From NCBI GenBank assembly GCA_963762315.1, contig CAVXKO010000004.1, forward strand, positions 186,001 to 250,000: DNA of 64,000 nucleotides, given 5' to 3'. Shown here piece after piece: positions 20,879 to 29,604 of this stretch; position 1 is the first letter of the stretch, and every line of letters starts with the position of its first letter. Made by a program: the position numbers and the translations under genes. This stretch comes from RPQJ01 sp963762315. GTDB taxonomy: Bacteria; Pseudomonadota; Gammaproteobacteria; Steroidobacterales; Steroidobacteraceae. Under the pieces are notes generated by a model. The model was not told where the DNA came from, searched no databases, and was given only the letters and a program-made list of their open reading frames with translations.

Positions 20879-21575
20879 TCAGCTTCCGAAAACGTAGCCG
20901 TGGCGGGCGATCACCGGCGCATCGCGCTGCGCCACCCGCGCGCTCAGTTCCTCGTCGTAATAGTCCGTGTAGCGCGAGTGCTCGGTGGTGTTGCGCGGCG
21001 CAGCTTGCGCGATGAACGTCCGTATCTCGTCGCTCAACGGCGTGCCCGTCGATTCGAGCATCGCCGGCAACTCGTCGCGCATTGTTTCCATCCGCCCGAT
21101 TCTCACGCGTCCGTCGTCGGGCCCGAACATGTAACGATACAGGTACGAGTAGAAGCCGAGTCCGCTGTCGCGAATCCCTGCCAGCGCGAAGCCCGGCAGG
21201 TTGATGCCGCGATTGCCGTAAGTCTCGGGCAATTCGGCGACCAGCCGGAAAAGGCGTGCCTCGTCCGATTCGAGGTCGAGCAGCGTGAGGACGGTTCCCT
21301 TGAAGTCGCGCCGCCCGTCGTCGCTCGCCGCGCGATAGATCGCGTTCGGCTGCGGGCGCCCCGCCTGGAACGCGTACCACGAGACGTAGTAGCTCCAGGG
21401 ATTGCGCACGAAGCCGAGCATCGGCAGACCGGCGGACGGCGGGCGGCGCCATGTGCCGCGGCAGGTGATAGCCGATCTCGTGCGCGGCCGGCACATGGCG
21501 CAGCAGGCACTCGCTGACGAACGTGCCGCCGGACTTGTGCAGGTGCAGGAAGACGAGGCGGTCGGTGACGATCAT
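20879..21575 (-). CDS. Sulfotransferase family protein, one frameshift
   Basis: About 231 residues after one extra base near 21433 is removed. The start MIVTDRLVFLHLHKSGGTFV carries the HKSGGT form of the PAPS loop seen in sulfotransferases such as the Sulfotransfer_2/Gal-3-O type. FVRNPWSYYVSWYAFQ is the 3'-phosphate binding segment. The C-terminus ends with a conserved Tyr-rich TDYYDEELSARVAQRDAPVI, typical of the family. It overlaps the upstream hydroxylase gene by ATGA, so the two are translationally coupled. The substrate is unknown. It is convergent with the fusion gene. Confidence 0.85.
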
Positions 21576-22234
21576 CCGCCGGGGGCTGCCGACCGCTGCG
21601 ACAGCGCCTCGAGGTGCGCGTTGACCTCAGGCACGGGCTGACCGAGGTCCCGTTCGCCGCGGGCGAGGAGCGCCAGCAGCCCGGGGTCGGGCAGGAAGTC
21701 GATGATCATGTGCGTCCGCGACAGCGCGGGATGTGCGTTCCAGACCCCGTGCATCGCGACATTGTTCAGCACCCAGACTTCGCCCGGCCGCATCCGGTAT
21801 GCGAGGCCCTCGCATACCATCCAGGCCTGGTCGTGGCTCTCGATGGGCACGTGGACCCGCAGTGTCTGGGAGAAATAGGGCGCCTGGTCGATGTGAAGCG
21901 AGACGGAGGCGCCGGCCGGCAGGCGGGCCAGCAGGCAGCGCTGCGGCCGCGTGCCGATGACGTGCTCGATCAGCTGCCGGGCATAGGGCACCGCTGCCAG
22001 GGCGGGCCGATCCTCGATCGGAAGGTCGCCCTCGGCAGGGGCATGCCCCCTCAGGAAAACCGCTTCGGCCGCCAGGTGCACGCCCACCCGCCCGCCGCGC
22101 GAACCCCAGAAAACCTTAGGCAGGCCAGCGACTTCCGCTGCCAGGCGCGCACTGTCAACCTGCAATGGCAGGCGCGTGCACCGGCCGACGAGGCCGTGCT
22201 TGTCGAGGAGCGGTTGGCCCGGGATTTCCAGCAT
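21572..22234 (-). CDS. Aspartyl/asparaginyl hydroxylase-like 2OG oxygenase
   Basis: 220 residues from ATG 22234 (MLEIPGQPLLDKHGLVGRC); longer upstream starts are possible but run into AT-rich leader sequence. VSLHIDQAPYFSQTLRVHVP gives the His-x-Asp iron ligands and a downstream Arg, and VWVLNNVAMHGVWNAHPALS gives the distal His. LSRTHMIIDFLPD closes the domain. Compact single-domain members of this group act on small or peptide substrates. The following sulfotransferase starts within its stop codon, which implies hydroxylation and sulfation of a shared substrate. Divergent from the second TonB receptor. Confidence 0.82.
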   Translation of the reverse strand: MLEIPGQPLLDKHGLVGRCTRLPLQVDSARLAAEVAGLPKVFWGSRGGRVGVHLAAEAVFLRGHAPAEGDLPIEDRPALAAVPYARQLIEHVIGTRPQRCLLARLPAGASVSLHIDQAPYFSQTLRVHVPIESHDQAWMVCEGLAYRMRPGEVWVLNNVAMHGVWNAHPALSRTHMIIDFLPDPGLLALLARGERDLGQPVPEVNAHLEALSQRSAAPGG

Positions 22235-22629
22235 GCGCGAACTGTGCCAGAAGGCGGCGGTGGCGGCGACTGCCCCAGCGACGACAAAGTGTCGTCGGAC
22301 TACAACACCGCGAAACGTTGCGATTAGGCAACAGGCGTGGCGGATGAGTTCCGGGGTTACCTGCCTACGCGATCTGGCGGTGCCGAACAAGGCTTTGAGT
22401 CTGAAAATACAGCTTGGCTGCGAATCATTAGCCTTGTGATTCGCTCTTCCCTTCACCCCACCTCTGTGGTTATGATCCGACACCCTGTGAAGTGGCCTGT
22501 TGGCTGCAAGCGTCCAAATCAGGACAAATGCTCTCTGGGATAGGGGTTTTCCCGAAGCGCCAGCGGTGCCACTGAAAGCACCTTTTTTTAATTCGAACGA
22601 CTGATCTTTCGCGAGGAGGTCTGCAACTA
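22235..22629. other. Divergent intergenic region before TonB receptor 2
   Basis: A 395-base gap, lower in GC than the flanks around 22400-22620. It must hold promoters for the hydroxylase-sulfotransferase pair and for the receptor. A TATGAT hexamer at 22471-22476 is the best -10 candidate, without a good -35. GCGAGGAGG before 22630 is a strong ribosome binding site. No convincing small gene is seen. Confidence 0.45.
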
Positions 22630-25499
22630 ATGGTTACCAACCCGAAGCTGACACACGCTGTTCATTTCGCGCTTGTGTCGACGGCCACGGCCGCCGCATC
22701 GATGTACACGCCTGAAGCAATTTCGCAGGACGCGGAACTCGAACAGATCGTGGTCACGGGTTCGCGCATCCGCCGCGTGGATGCCGAGACCGCCAGCCCG
22801 GTCTTCACGATGGATCGCAGCACGATCGAAGCTTCCGGCGTCACCACGCATGGGCCAGCTCGTGCAGCAGGTGCCGGCCATCTCCGGCGCCGCGACGAAC
22901 CCGGCGGTCAACAACGGCGGCGGCACCGGTGCGTCCACCGTCGAACTGCGCGGCCTCGGTGCCGAGCGCACGCTGGTCCTCCTCAACGGCCGTCGCGTCG
23001 GCGCGATCTCGTCCGTCGGCGCGGTCGACATCAACATGATGCCGGTCAACCTGATCGAGCGCGTGGAAGTGCTGAAGGAAGGCGCGGGCGCCGTCTACGG
23101 TTCCGACGCCATCGGCGGCGTGGTGAACTTCATCACCCGCAAGGACCTCGACGGCCTCGAGCTCGGCTATGACTACGGCGTCTCGGACGCGGGCGACGGC
23201 GCCCGCCAGGCCGTCGAGCCTCGCCTGGGGCATGACGGGCGAGCGCGGCAACGTGCTCATCGGCGCCAACTACAACAAGCAGGAAGCAAGTCGTCGGCCG
23301 GCGACCGCAAGTTCGCGCGCGACGCCCTGTACCTTTACAACGGGTTCGTGACCAAGGGTGGATCCAGCCGCACGCCGAACGGCCGCATCCGTTTCGACGT
23401 GACCAACCCGGTCAGTGCGGCCCTCAACGAGACTTACGGTTGCCCCGTGTCGGGGTCCAATAACCAGTTTTCGCTGATCAAGAAGGACGGCGCGGCTGGC
23501 GACAGCGTCGACGATTTCCGTTGCTGGGGCGGCCAAAGCGACCTCTACAACTACCAGCCGATCAACCTCGTGATGACGCCGCAGGAGCGAGCGAGCGTCT
23601 TCACGTCGGGCAACTTCAACGTCACCGACGACATCGATGCCTACGCCGAGTGGCTGCACAGCTACACGACGTCCGGCTACAAGATCGCGGAGCTGCCGTT
23701 CGACGCCCAGGCCGACAACACCATCATTGCCGCCAACAACGTCTACAACCCGTTCGGCGTTGCCTTCGGGGGCATCAACGGCGAGAACCCGAACGCGGCG
23801 TGGCGTTTGAAGAGCCTTGGCCAGCGTCGTTCGACCGTCAATTCCACGGCCGACCAGCTCACCCTTGGCGTCAAGGGCAAGGTCATGCAGTCGAGCTGGA
23901 CCTGGGACCTGAGCGGCCAGTACGCCCACTTCGACCAGGACACCAAGATCCAGGGCTACCTGTTCTCGTCCAAGCTGCAGGCCGCGTTCGGCCCGAACTT
24001 CCGCGACGAAGCCGGCAACGTGGTCTGCGGCACGCCAGACGCGCCGATTGCGACCTGCACCGCGATCAATCCGTTCGACATCAACAACCCGAACCAGCGC
24101 GATGCGCTGAAGACGATTTCGGCCGCGTACAACCAGAATTACGGCTATACGTCGAGGACCGCTGCCCTCGACTTTGCGGGCGACCTGTTCAAGCTCCCGG
24201 CGGGTCCCGTGCAGGCGGCCATCGGCCTCGAGCTACAACGAGCAGAGTTCGACGTTCGACACGGACAGCCTCACTGAGGCGCAGCCGCCGGACTACCTGA
24301 CCTGCGGCATCTCCCAGGAAGCCTGCTCGAGCGACGCGAAGGGTTCGTACAACGTCAAGGAAATCTACGGCGAAATCTTCATCCCGATCCTGAAGGACGT
24401 TCCGGCGTTCCAGGCCCTGAACCTGACGCTCGGTACGCGCTACTCGGACTACAACACGTTCGGCAGTACCACCAACAGCTCGATCAAGCTCGAGTGGCGC
24501 CCGATCACCGACTTGCTCGTCCGCGCGTCGTACGCCGAGGTGTTCCGCGCGCCGCAGATCTATGACCTGTACGGTGGCCGTCTGTCCACGTCGTCGACCT
24601 TCGCCGACCCGTGCGTAGGCCTGACCCAGGCTGACATCGACAGCAACCCGAACTACCTGCTGGTCTGCGAAAACGTCCGCCCGACGGGCGATTTCAGCCA
24701 GGACAACAGCCAGGTGCAGGGCCTGCTGCAGGGTACGCCGGACCTGAAGCCAGAAACGGGCGACGTGTTCACGGCGGGCTTCGTGTACGAGCCGAGCTGG
24801 TTCAACGGCTTCTCGTTCAACGTCGACTACTGGGACTACACGCTCGAGGACGTGATCACGGCCGTGGACGTCAACACGACCGCGGAGATCTGCCTCTCGA
24901 CGCGGCGACCCGCAGTTCTGCGACTACATCACGCGCCTGGCGGACGGCCAGGTGCAGGTGATCCAGCAGCCGACCATCAACCTCGGCAAGCTGGAGACCA
25001 GCGGCATCGACTTCGGCGTGAAGTACCAGCTGCGTGACACCGCGGCGGGCAGCTTCCAGTTCACCCTGGATGCGACGTACATCGACAAGTACGACTCGAC
25101 GCCTTGCGACGTGTGCGACACAACGCGAAGTGGCTGGCACGTTCAACCGCCAGTACGGCAACTACGCCGAGTGGCGCGGTCTGGCCAGCATCGGCTGGGG
25201 TTTCGATCCGTTCACGGCACTGCTCTCGTTGCGGTACATCGACTCGCTGGTGCTGGAAGACGCCGGACGATGTCATCGGCATGTCAGCCGCTCGAACATT
25301 CCGTCGAAGACCTACCTCGACCTGACCCTCGGCTACACCTTCTGGGAGAAGCTGACGGTGACGGTGGGCGTGGACAACCTGACGAACGAGCAGCCGCCGA
25401 TCATGTACCAGAACAACGTCGCTTAACGCGAACACGGACGTGAGCACGTACGACACCATCGGTACCTACTACCGCATGGGCTTGAAGTACAAGTTCTGA
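22630..25499 (+). pseudogene. TonB-dependent receptor 2, six or more frameshifts
   Basis: From ATG 22630 after a GGAGG site, the restored protein is about 955 residues. It has a signal segment then QDAELEQIVVTGSRIRRVDA, nearly the same TonB-box region as receptor 1. The plug includes MGQLVQQVPAISG, STVELRGLGAERTLVLLNGR and IERVEVLKEGAGAVYGSDA. The barrel ends with MGLKYKF at 25499 (terminal Phe). Frame changes occur near 22848, 23215, 23287, 24236, 24905, 25125 and 25425; most fit one extra base. The barrel is otherwise intact, so the gene is probably functional in the organism. It completes a receptor-enzymes-receptor block with the first receptor at 10740. Confidence 0.82.
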
Positions 25500-25578
25500 T
25501 CCGGGTCGGTTGACCGACAGGCTTCGCGGGCAAGTCGCGGCGCCTTTCTGCGCAGCTCGCCGGGCTGATTTTGGCATT

Positions 25579-26568
25579 TCAGGGCCGGATGAGCAGTTCC
25601 TTGCGCTTGTAGTCGAAGATCACGGCTTTCGGCGTCCCGAGCACGTCCATGCCGAGCACCAGCGCGGGCTGCTGGTCGAGGTCCCAGATCCGGAACACGT
25701 TGAGGTCGGCGAAGGTGACGTCGACGCGCGTGATTTCCGTCTGCCCGAGCCGGATCATCGGCGACGGGATCAGGTTCGCGTCTTCCTCGTTGGCGGTGGC
25801 GCCGATGACCTGGGTCTCGGTGCGTTCCTGCTGGGCCGCCTGGTCGAGTCGCAGCGCCGTGCGCAGCACGAGGTTGCCGAGCGTGCGTTCCGCTCCGGTG
25901 TCGATCACCGCCTTGACGCGGACCTTGCCGATGTAGGCGTCGGCGATCATCAGCCGGCCGAAGCGCAACTTCACCGGCACCTGGAACCACCCGCCGCTCA
26001 TGTACGCCTTGCGCTCGCGGGCGATGAAGATGCGGTCCTTCACGAAGTCGACCGTGATGCGCATCTGGTCGAAGCCTTCGACGCCGAGGATGCCGTCGGC
26101 ATTCGCGAAGACGTGCGGCGCGATCACGGGCAGGCGGCGGTGCTCGAGCAGCAAGTCGCCGGCCTGCAGTTTGTCGATCATCACCGAGGGGACCTGGTCC
26201 GCGCCGGTGACGCCTTGCACCGTCAGCGAGTCTTCGAGCGACGGAGTGAGCCCCAGTCGCTCCGCGAGCGACGGCGAGATGGCCGAGCGCGAGGCGCCGG
26301 TGTCGACGATGAAGCGGAAGGGCCCCTGGCCGTTGACCATCACGGGCGCCATGATGCGGCCGATGCGGTCGAGGGTCGTCGGCGCGGCGTACAGGTACTC
26401 GTTACCGACGTAGGGCACGGTGCCCTGCGGCACGATGTGGGTGCCCGTGGGTGCGGTTTCTGCCGCTTCGGTCGCCAGCGGCGCAGCGGCGCAGGCCAGC
26501 CACGCCGACCCGAGCACGCCGGCTACGGCCCCACGGAGGGTGTTGTTCAGGTTCTCCACGTTCCCCAT
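25579..26568 (-). CDS. Retropepsin-like aspartyl protease with two catalytic lobes
   Basis: 329 residues from ATG 26568 (MGNVENLNNTLRGAVAGVLG), with an N-terminal hydrophobic segment that is a signal peptide or anchor. Two Asp-Thr-Gly-Ala motifs occur: FIVDTGASRSAISP near residue 95 and AVIDTGAERTLGN near 230, each followed by a hydrophobic-hydrophobic-Gly segment (ILGVEGFD, LVLGMDVLG). It therefore carries both halves of a retropepsin active site in one chain, like a primitive pepsin. Bacterial members (PF13650/PF13975) are mostly periplasmic and little studied. It stands alone between the convergent TonB receptor and the nucleotidyltransferase gene. Confidence 0.85.
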   Translation of the reverse strand: MGNVENLNNTLRGAVAGVLGSAWLACAAAPLATEAAETAPTGTHIVPQGTVPYVGNEYLYAAPTTLDRIGRIMAPVMVNGQGPFRFIVDTGASRSAISPSLAERLGLTPSLEDSLTVQGVTGADQVPSVMIDKLQAGDLLLEHRRLPVIAPHVFANADGILGVEGFDQMRITVDFVKDRIFIARERKAYMSGGWFQVPVKLRFGRLMIADAYIGKVRVKAVIDTGAERTLGNLVLRTALRLDQAAQQERTETQVIGATANEEDANLIPSPMIRLGQTEITRVDVTFADLNVFRIWDLDQQPALVLGMDVLGTPKAVIFDYKRKELLIRP

Positions 26569-26628
26569 CGTACCCCGTGAGGGCCGCGGCCGGAGTGCGC
26601 GCTCGGGCAACTCGTCGCCGCAGTTGCG

Positions 26629-27153
26629 TCAGCAAAAGAGGGCGTTGACGCGGGTTGCGATCAGGCTGCGGTGCTCGTCGGAACAGGCGACTTTGTCCAG
26701 CCGCTGGATCAGCTCACGGCCGTGTACGAGACCAAGTCTCGCCGCGCTCCGGGCGAAGTCGAGGTCCTTGTCGCGCCCGGCTCCGAGCTTGCTGAGTACG
26801 AGGTCATGCGGGTCCATGCACCAGCCGGTGTATCGCTCGACCCGAACTGGAATCGCGCGCGCCATCCAGTCGCCTGGCGCGTAGAGCGGTGTTCTGGACG
26901 TCACTCCCTGGGCGTAGTAACCGTACTCGGCATCGAAGTCGCTCGCCTCGCCGAGCACGAAGGAAATCCTGTCCGCCAGGCGTTCATCGTCGTTGGGCGG
27001 GATCACATCGACGTCGCGCGTGGCAGTCAACGCGCCCACCGGCGGGTTCGGCAGCACTGCGAGAATGGCGGCTGAACCGATGATGTGGAAGTCGGTGATG
27101 TCGAAGCGGCGTCCGATCTCCATGATGACGTGCTGCAGCTGACTCCGGAACAC
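26629..27153 (-). CDS. DUF6036-type nucleotidyltransferase-like protein, probable toxin of a TA pair
   Basis: 174 residues. FHIIGSAAILAVLP followed by TRDVDVIP is the Gly-Ser ... Asp-x-Asp pattern of minimal nucleotidyltransferases, and MDPHDLVLSKLGAGRDKDLDF matches the conserved DLxxSKL..xRxKD segment of the DUF6036/AbiEii-like group. Such proteins are frequently toxin partners that modify RNA or protein with a nucleotide. The gene starts six bases after a winged-helix gene, in the order regulator then enzyme. Toxicity is inferred from arrangement and family resemblance. Confidence 0.75.
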   Translation of the reverse strand: MFRSQLQHVIMEIGRRFDITDFHIIGSAAILAVLPNPPVGALTATRDVDVIPPNDDERLADRISFVLGEASDFDAEYGYYAQGVTSRTPLYAPGDWMARAIPVRVERYTGWCMDPHDLVLSKLGAGRDKDLDFARSAARLGLVHGRELIQRLDKVACSDEHRSLIATRVNALFC

Positions 27154-27159
27154 TGCAGT

Positions 27160-27663
27160 TCACGCCGCCCGTATCGACTCGAAGACACGACGGCGTTCCT
27201 CGGCAGTCAACAGCGCGGTGAGAGGGGATTCCTGTCGCAGGGCATCGGACTGCTCTGATGCCTCGGTCATCGTGCGCAGCAATTGAGCGAGGGGGCCATC
27301 AAGCAGCGCCGCCCAGCGGTCGTGATAGACATGGCCATGCGGATTCACGCGCCGCAACTTATCCAGACGCTGGCGCGCAACCTCGCGCAGTGAGGGATCG
27401 CCCACAAGACGTCGCGCCGCGCCCTCATGCAGGCGCCGACTGCGCAGCGCTGATACAGCGGTTCGCGCGCTGGCGTGATACCGGGTGGATCGGCCGCGAC
27501 CCTCGACCGTAACGAGGCCCTCGGATCTCAGGCCATTGAGGACCCGCCAGAGCGTTGGCTGGCTGACGCGCGGCGTCAGCCGACGCCGCAGCTCTGGCGC
27601 GCGAAAACCGTGCGGCTCGGTGAGGAGCAACTGCATTACCTGTTGACTGCGACTCTGCCTCAT
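27160..27663 (-). CDS. Winged-helix transcriptional regulator, probable antitoxin
   Basis: 167 residues. The first 65 form a winged helix (VMQLLLTEPHGFRAPELRRR, then SQPTLWRVLNGLRSEGLVTV and a basic wing GRGRSTRY). The remainder is Arg-rich and helical, with no recognised domain. The DUF6036 gene follows after six bases. The promoter just upstream contains a perfect palindrome between its -35 and -10, which is what an autoregulating antitoxin would bind. It could also be a simple local regulator. Confidence 0.72.
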   Translation of the reverse strand: MRQSRSQQVMQLLLTEPHGFRAPELRRRLTPRVSQPTLWRVLNGLRSEGLVTVEGRGRSTRYHASARTAVSALRSRRLHEGAARRLVGDPSLREVARQRLDKLRRVNPHGHVYHDRWAALLDGPLAQLLRTMTEASEQSDALRQESPLTALLTAEERRRVFESIRAA

Positions 27664-27696
27664 GACGCCAATCGTTACTGAATAGATAATGAATAA

Positions 27697-27725
27697 ATAA
27701 TAAACCGCAGAAATCTGCGATGCAA
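27697..27725 (-). promoter_or_regulatory. Promoter with internal palindromic operator for the winged-helix/DUF6036 pair
   Basis: On the minus strand TTGCAT (27725-27720) and TATTAT (27702-27697) are separated by 17 bases. The spacer contains the perfect 14-base palindrome CGCAGATTTCTGCG (27706-27719), placed to block RNA polymerase when bound. The start codon is about 34 bases downstream of the -10. The region is AT-rich compared with its surroundings. Confidence 0.7.
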
Positions 27726-27835
27726 GGCGAGTGGGAGGTTCAAACGGCGGCTGTGGCCGCTCAATCGTCCGCTGGACCCTGGCTCTCTAAAGCTGTTGTT
27801 TTTATTGGTATTTTACGGTCCCAGGGACACCCGCT

Positions 27836-27872
27836 CAAAAGAAAAGGCCCCGATGCTTGCGCACCGGGGCCT
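27836..27872 (-). terminator. Rho-independent terminator of ompA
   Basis: On the minus strand an 8-base-pair stem AGGCCCCG/CGGGGCCT (27872-27865 with 27852-27845) closes a 12-base loop and runs into TTTTCTTTT. It lies about 30 bases after the ompA stop codon. Confidence 0.88.
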
Positions 27873-27903
27873 CGTTCGGGTTCGCAGGCAACCCGTCAGT
27901 CGG

Positions 27904-29004
27904 TTACATGCCCGAATCCGTGCGGATCAGCATGACGCGACGGTTCTGCTGGCGGCCTTCCTCGGTCGCGTTGTCCGCGATCGGCGCCAACTCGCCCTTG
28001 CCCACCGAGCTCAGGCGAGCCGGGTCGACACCACGCGAGGTCAGGTAGTCGAACACCGCCTTGGCGCGGCGATCCGACAGCGCCTGGTTGTACTCTTCCG
28101 TACCCTTGCTGTCCGTGTGGCCTTCGATCAAGGCCTTCGCGAACGGCACGTCGCCCATGAACTTCACCACGCGCTCGAGTTCCGTGATCGACTCGGGGCG
28201 CAGTTCCGCCTTGTCGAAGTCGAACAGCAGCTTCAGCGTCTGCTCCATCGGGCAGCCCACCGAGTCCACCTTCACGCCGGCCGCGGTGCCCGGGCACTTG
28301 TCGGCTTCGTCGCACACGCCGTCGTTGTCCGTGTCCGCGCACTTCGCGGGCGGCGGCGGCGGGGGCGGCGGGGGCGGAGCCTCGACCACCGGTTCAGGAA
28401 TCGGCGGGCCCCAGCCGAATGCGATGCCGATCTGGGCCACCGTATCGACCTTGTTGTTCTCCTGCTGGAGGTCGTAGCGCGCGCGGACTTCCGGACGCAG
28501 CTGCACCGTGCGCGAGCCGTCGCCGCTGCGGAACAGGTCCCACATCAGGCCGGCGCCGAGGGACGCGGTGACGTTCTCGTCGCCTTTCGTGCCTACGTAG
28601 TTGGTGTTCTGCATGCCGATGCCGCCGAGCAGGTACGGCGAAATGCGGTTCGCGCGGCCGAAAACGCGCATCAAGTCGATCGAGCCGCCGGACAGGGTGG
28701 CATCCCCCACGTTCGACCCCGAGCGGGATTCCGGGTTGTAACTGCTCTGGCCGTTGAAGTCGCCGGTGTAGGCGGTGAACTGCATGCTCCACTTGTCCGT
28801 CAAGTGCTTGCCAATCGACACGCCGTAGTGGATGTCGTCATCGAGGAAACGATCGCTGTCGGTCCACGTGTAGCCGACGAACGGCGCGACGAACCACTGG
28901 CCGACTTCGTCGCTCCACGGCCGATTGGGATCGGCGGCGTGCGCGGGCGTCGATACCAGCGCGGCCAGGCCGATGGCCGTGGCGAGGATTGCAGACTTCT
29001 TCAT
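27904..29004 (-). CDS. OmpA family outer-membrane protein
   Basis: 366 residues from ATG 29004, chosen for GGGAG six bases upstream and the signal peptide MKKSAILATAIGLAALVSTPAHA. Residues 25-200 form an eight-strand OmpA-like barrel. A run of about ten prolines and a thrombospondin type 3 calcium segment (CADTDNDGVCDEADKCPGT) lead to a C-terminal peptidoglycan-binding domain. That domain shows LLFDFDKAELRPES, ALIEGHTDSKGTEEYNQALS and SDRRAKAVFDYL. It anchors the outer membrane to the wall. It is monocistronic with its own terminator. Confidence 0.95.
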   Translation of the reverse strand: MKKSAILATAIGLAALVSTPAHAADPNRPWSDEVGQWFVAPFVGYTWTDSDRFLDDDIHYGVSIGKHLTDKWSMQFTAYTGDFNGQSSYNPESRSGSNVGDATLSGGSIDLMRVFGRANRISPYLLGGIGMQNTNYVGTKGDENVTASLGAGLMWDLFRSGDGSRTVQLRPEVRARYDLQQENNKVDTVAQIGIAFGWGPPIPEPVVEAPPPPPPPPPPAKCADTDNDGVCDEADKCPGTAAGVKVDSVGCPMEQTLKLLFDFDKAELRPESITELERVVKFMGDVPFAKALIEGHTDSKGTEEYNQALSDRRAKAVFDYLTSRGVDPARLSSVGKGELAPIADNATEEGRQQNRRVMLIRTDSGM

Positions 29005-29073
29005 CTTGGCTCCCAGGTTCAAGGAATACGCGCCGCAGTCCCCCGGCGGCGAACGAGGGGATAGTAGCGAAAA

Positions 29074-29604
29074 TCAGCGGGAAACTGTACAGGGCGCGTC
29101 GGCCTGGAGCGGCCAGTTTGCCGCGGGGCGGACCACCCGGTCGCCGGTGCGGATGCCGCGGCTGGCCACGGTGCCGGCATTGAGTTCGACGACCAGCGCC
29201 ACGGGCCCGCGGGCCTCGATCGCATCGAGGGTCAGGGGCCGGGCGCGCTCCTTCACGGTGATGACGCAGCCATGGTCGTCGACGAACAGCATGTCGAGCG
29301 GCAGGTACGTGTTCTTCATCCACATGGTGACGTATTCGGCCGGGTCGTAGACGAAGATCATGGCCTCGTCGGCGCTCATGCTTTTCACGAACATCAGGCC
29401 CTGCTCGCGCTGCGCGGGCGTTTCCGCGCGCCAGGCCTCGAAGGTGTGCCGGCGTGCGCTGCGTGTCTCGATCGCAATCGGTTCCTTCGGGAACGACGAT
29501 AGCGGCGCCGCGTGGGCCTCGTCGGGCGAGGAATTGGCCGGCAGGGCGAGCAGCAGGGAAACGCAGGCCGCGGCGAGGGCGGCGCCAACGCGACGGATTG
29601 TCAT
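29074..29604 (-). CDS. DUF192 family exported protein
   Basis: 176 residues with a signal peptide (MTIRRVGAALAAACVSLLLA). The DUF192 core is visible: ETPAQREQGLMFVKSMSADE, the invariant MWMKNTYLPLDMLFVDDHG, and a final segment VVELNAGTVASRGIRTGDRV. The family is widespread, usually exported, and of unknown function. The ATG overlaps the upstream lipoprotein stop (ATGA), so both are translated from one message. ompA lies 69 bases downstream but has its own start region. Confidence 0.88.
   Translation of the reverse strand: MTIRRVGAALAAACVSLLLALPANSSPDEAHAAPLSSFPKEPIAIETRSARRHTFEAWRAETPAQREQGLMFVKSMSADEAMIFVYDPAEYVTMWMKNTYLPLDMLFVDDHGCVITVKERARPLTLDAIEARGPVALVVELNAGTVASRGIRTGDRVVRPAANWPLQADAPCTVSR

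Noticed and set aside
22337..22543. Short open frame upstream of TonB receptor 2 as a peptide precursor
   Set aside because: No ribosome binding site, no leader/core pattern and no repeat of Asp, Pro or Tyr residues expected for the nearby enzymes' substrates.
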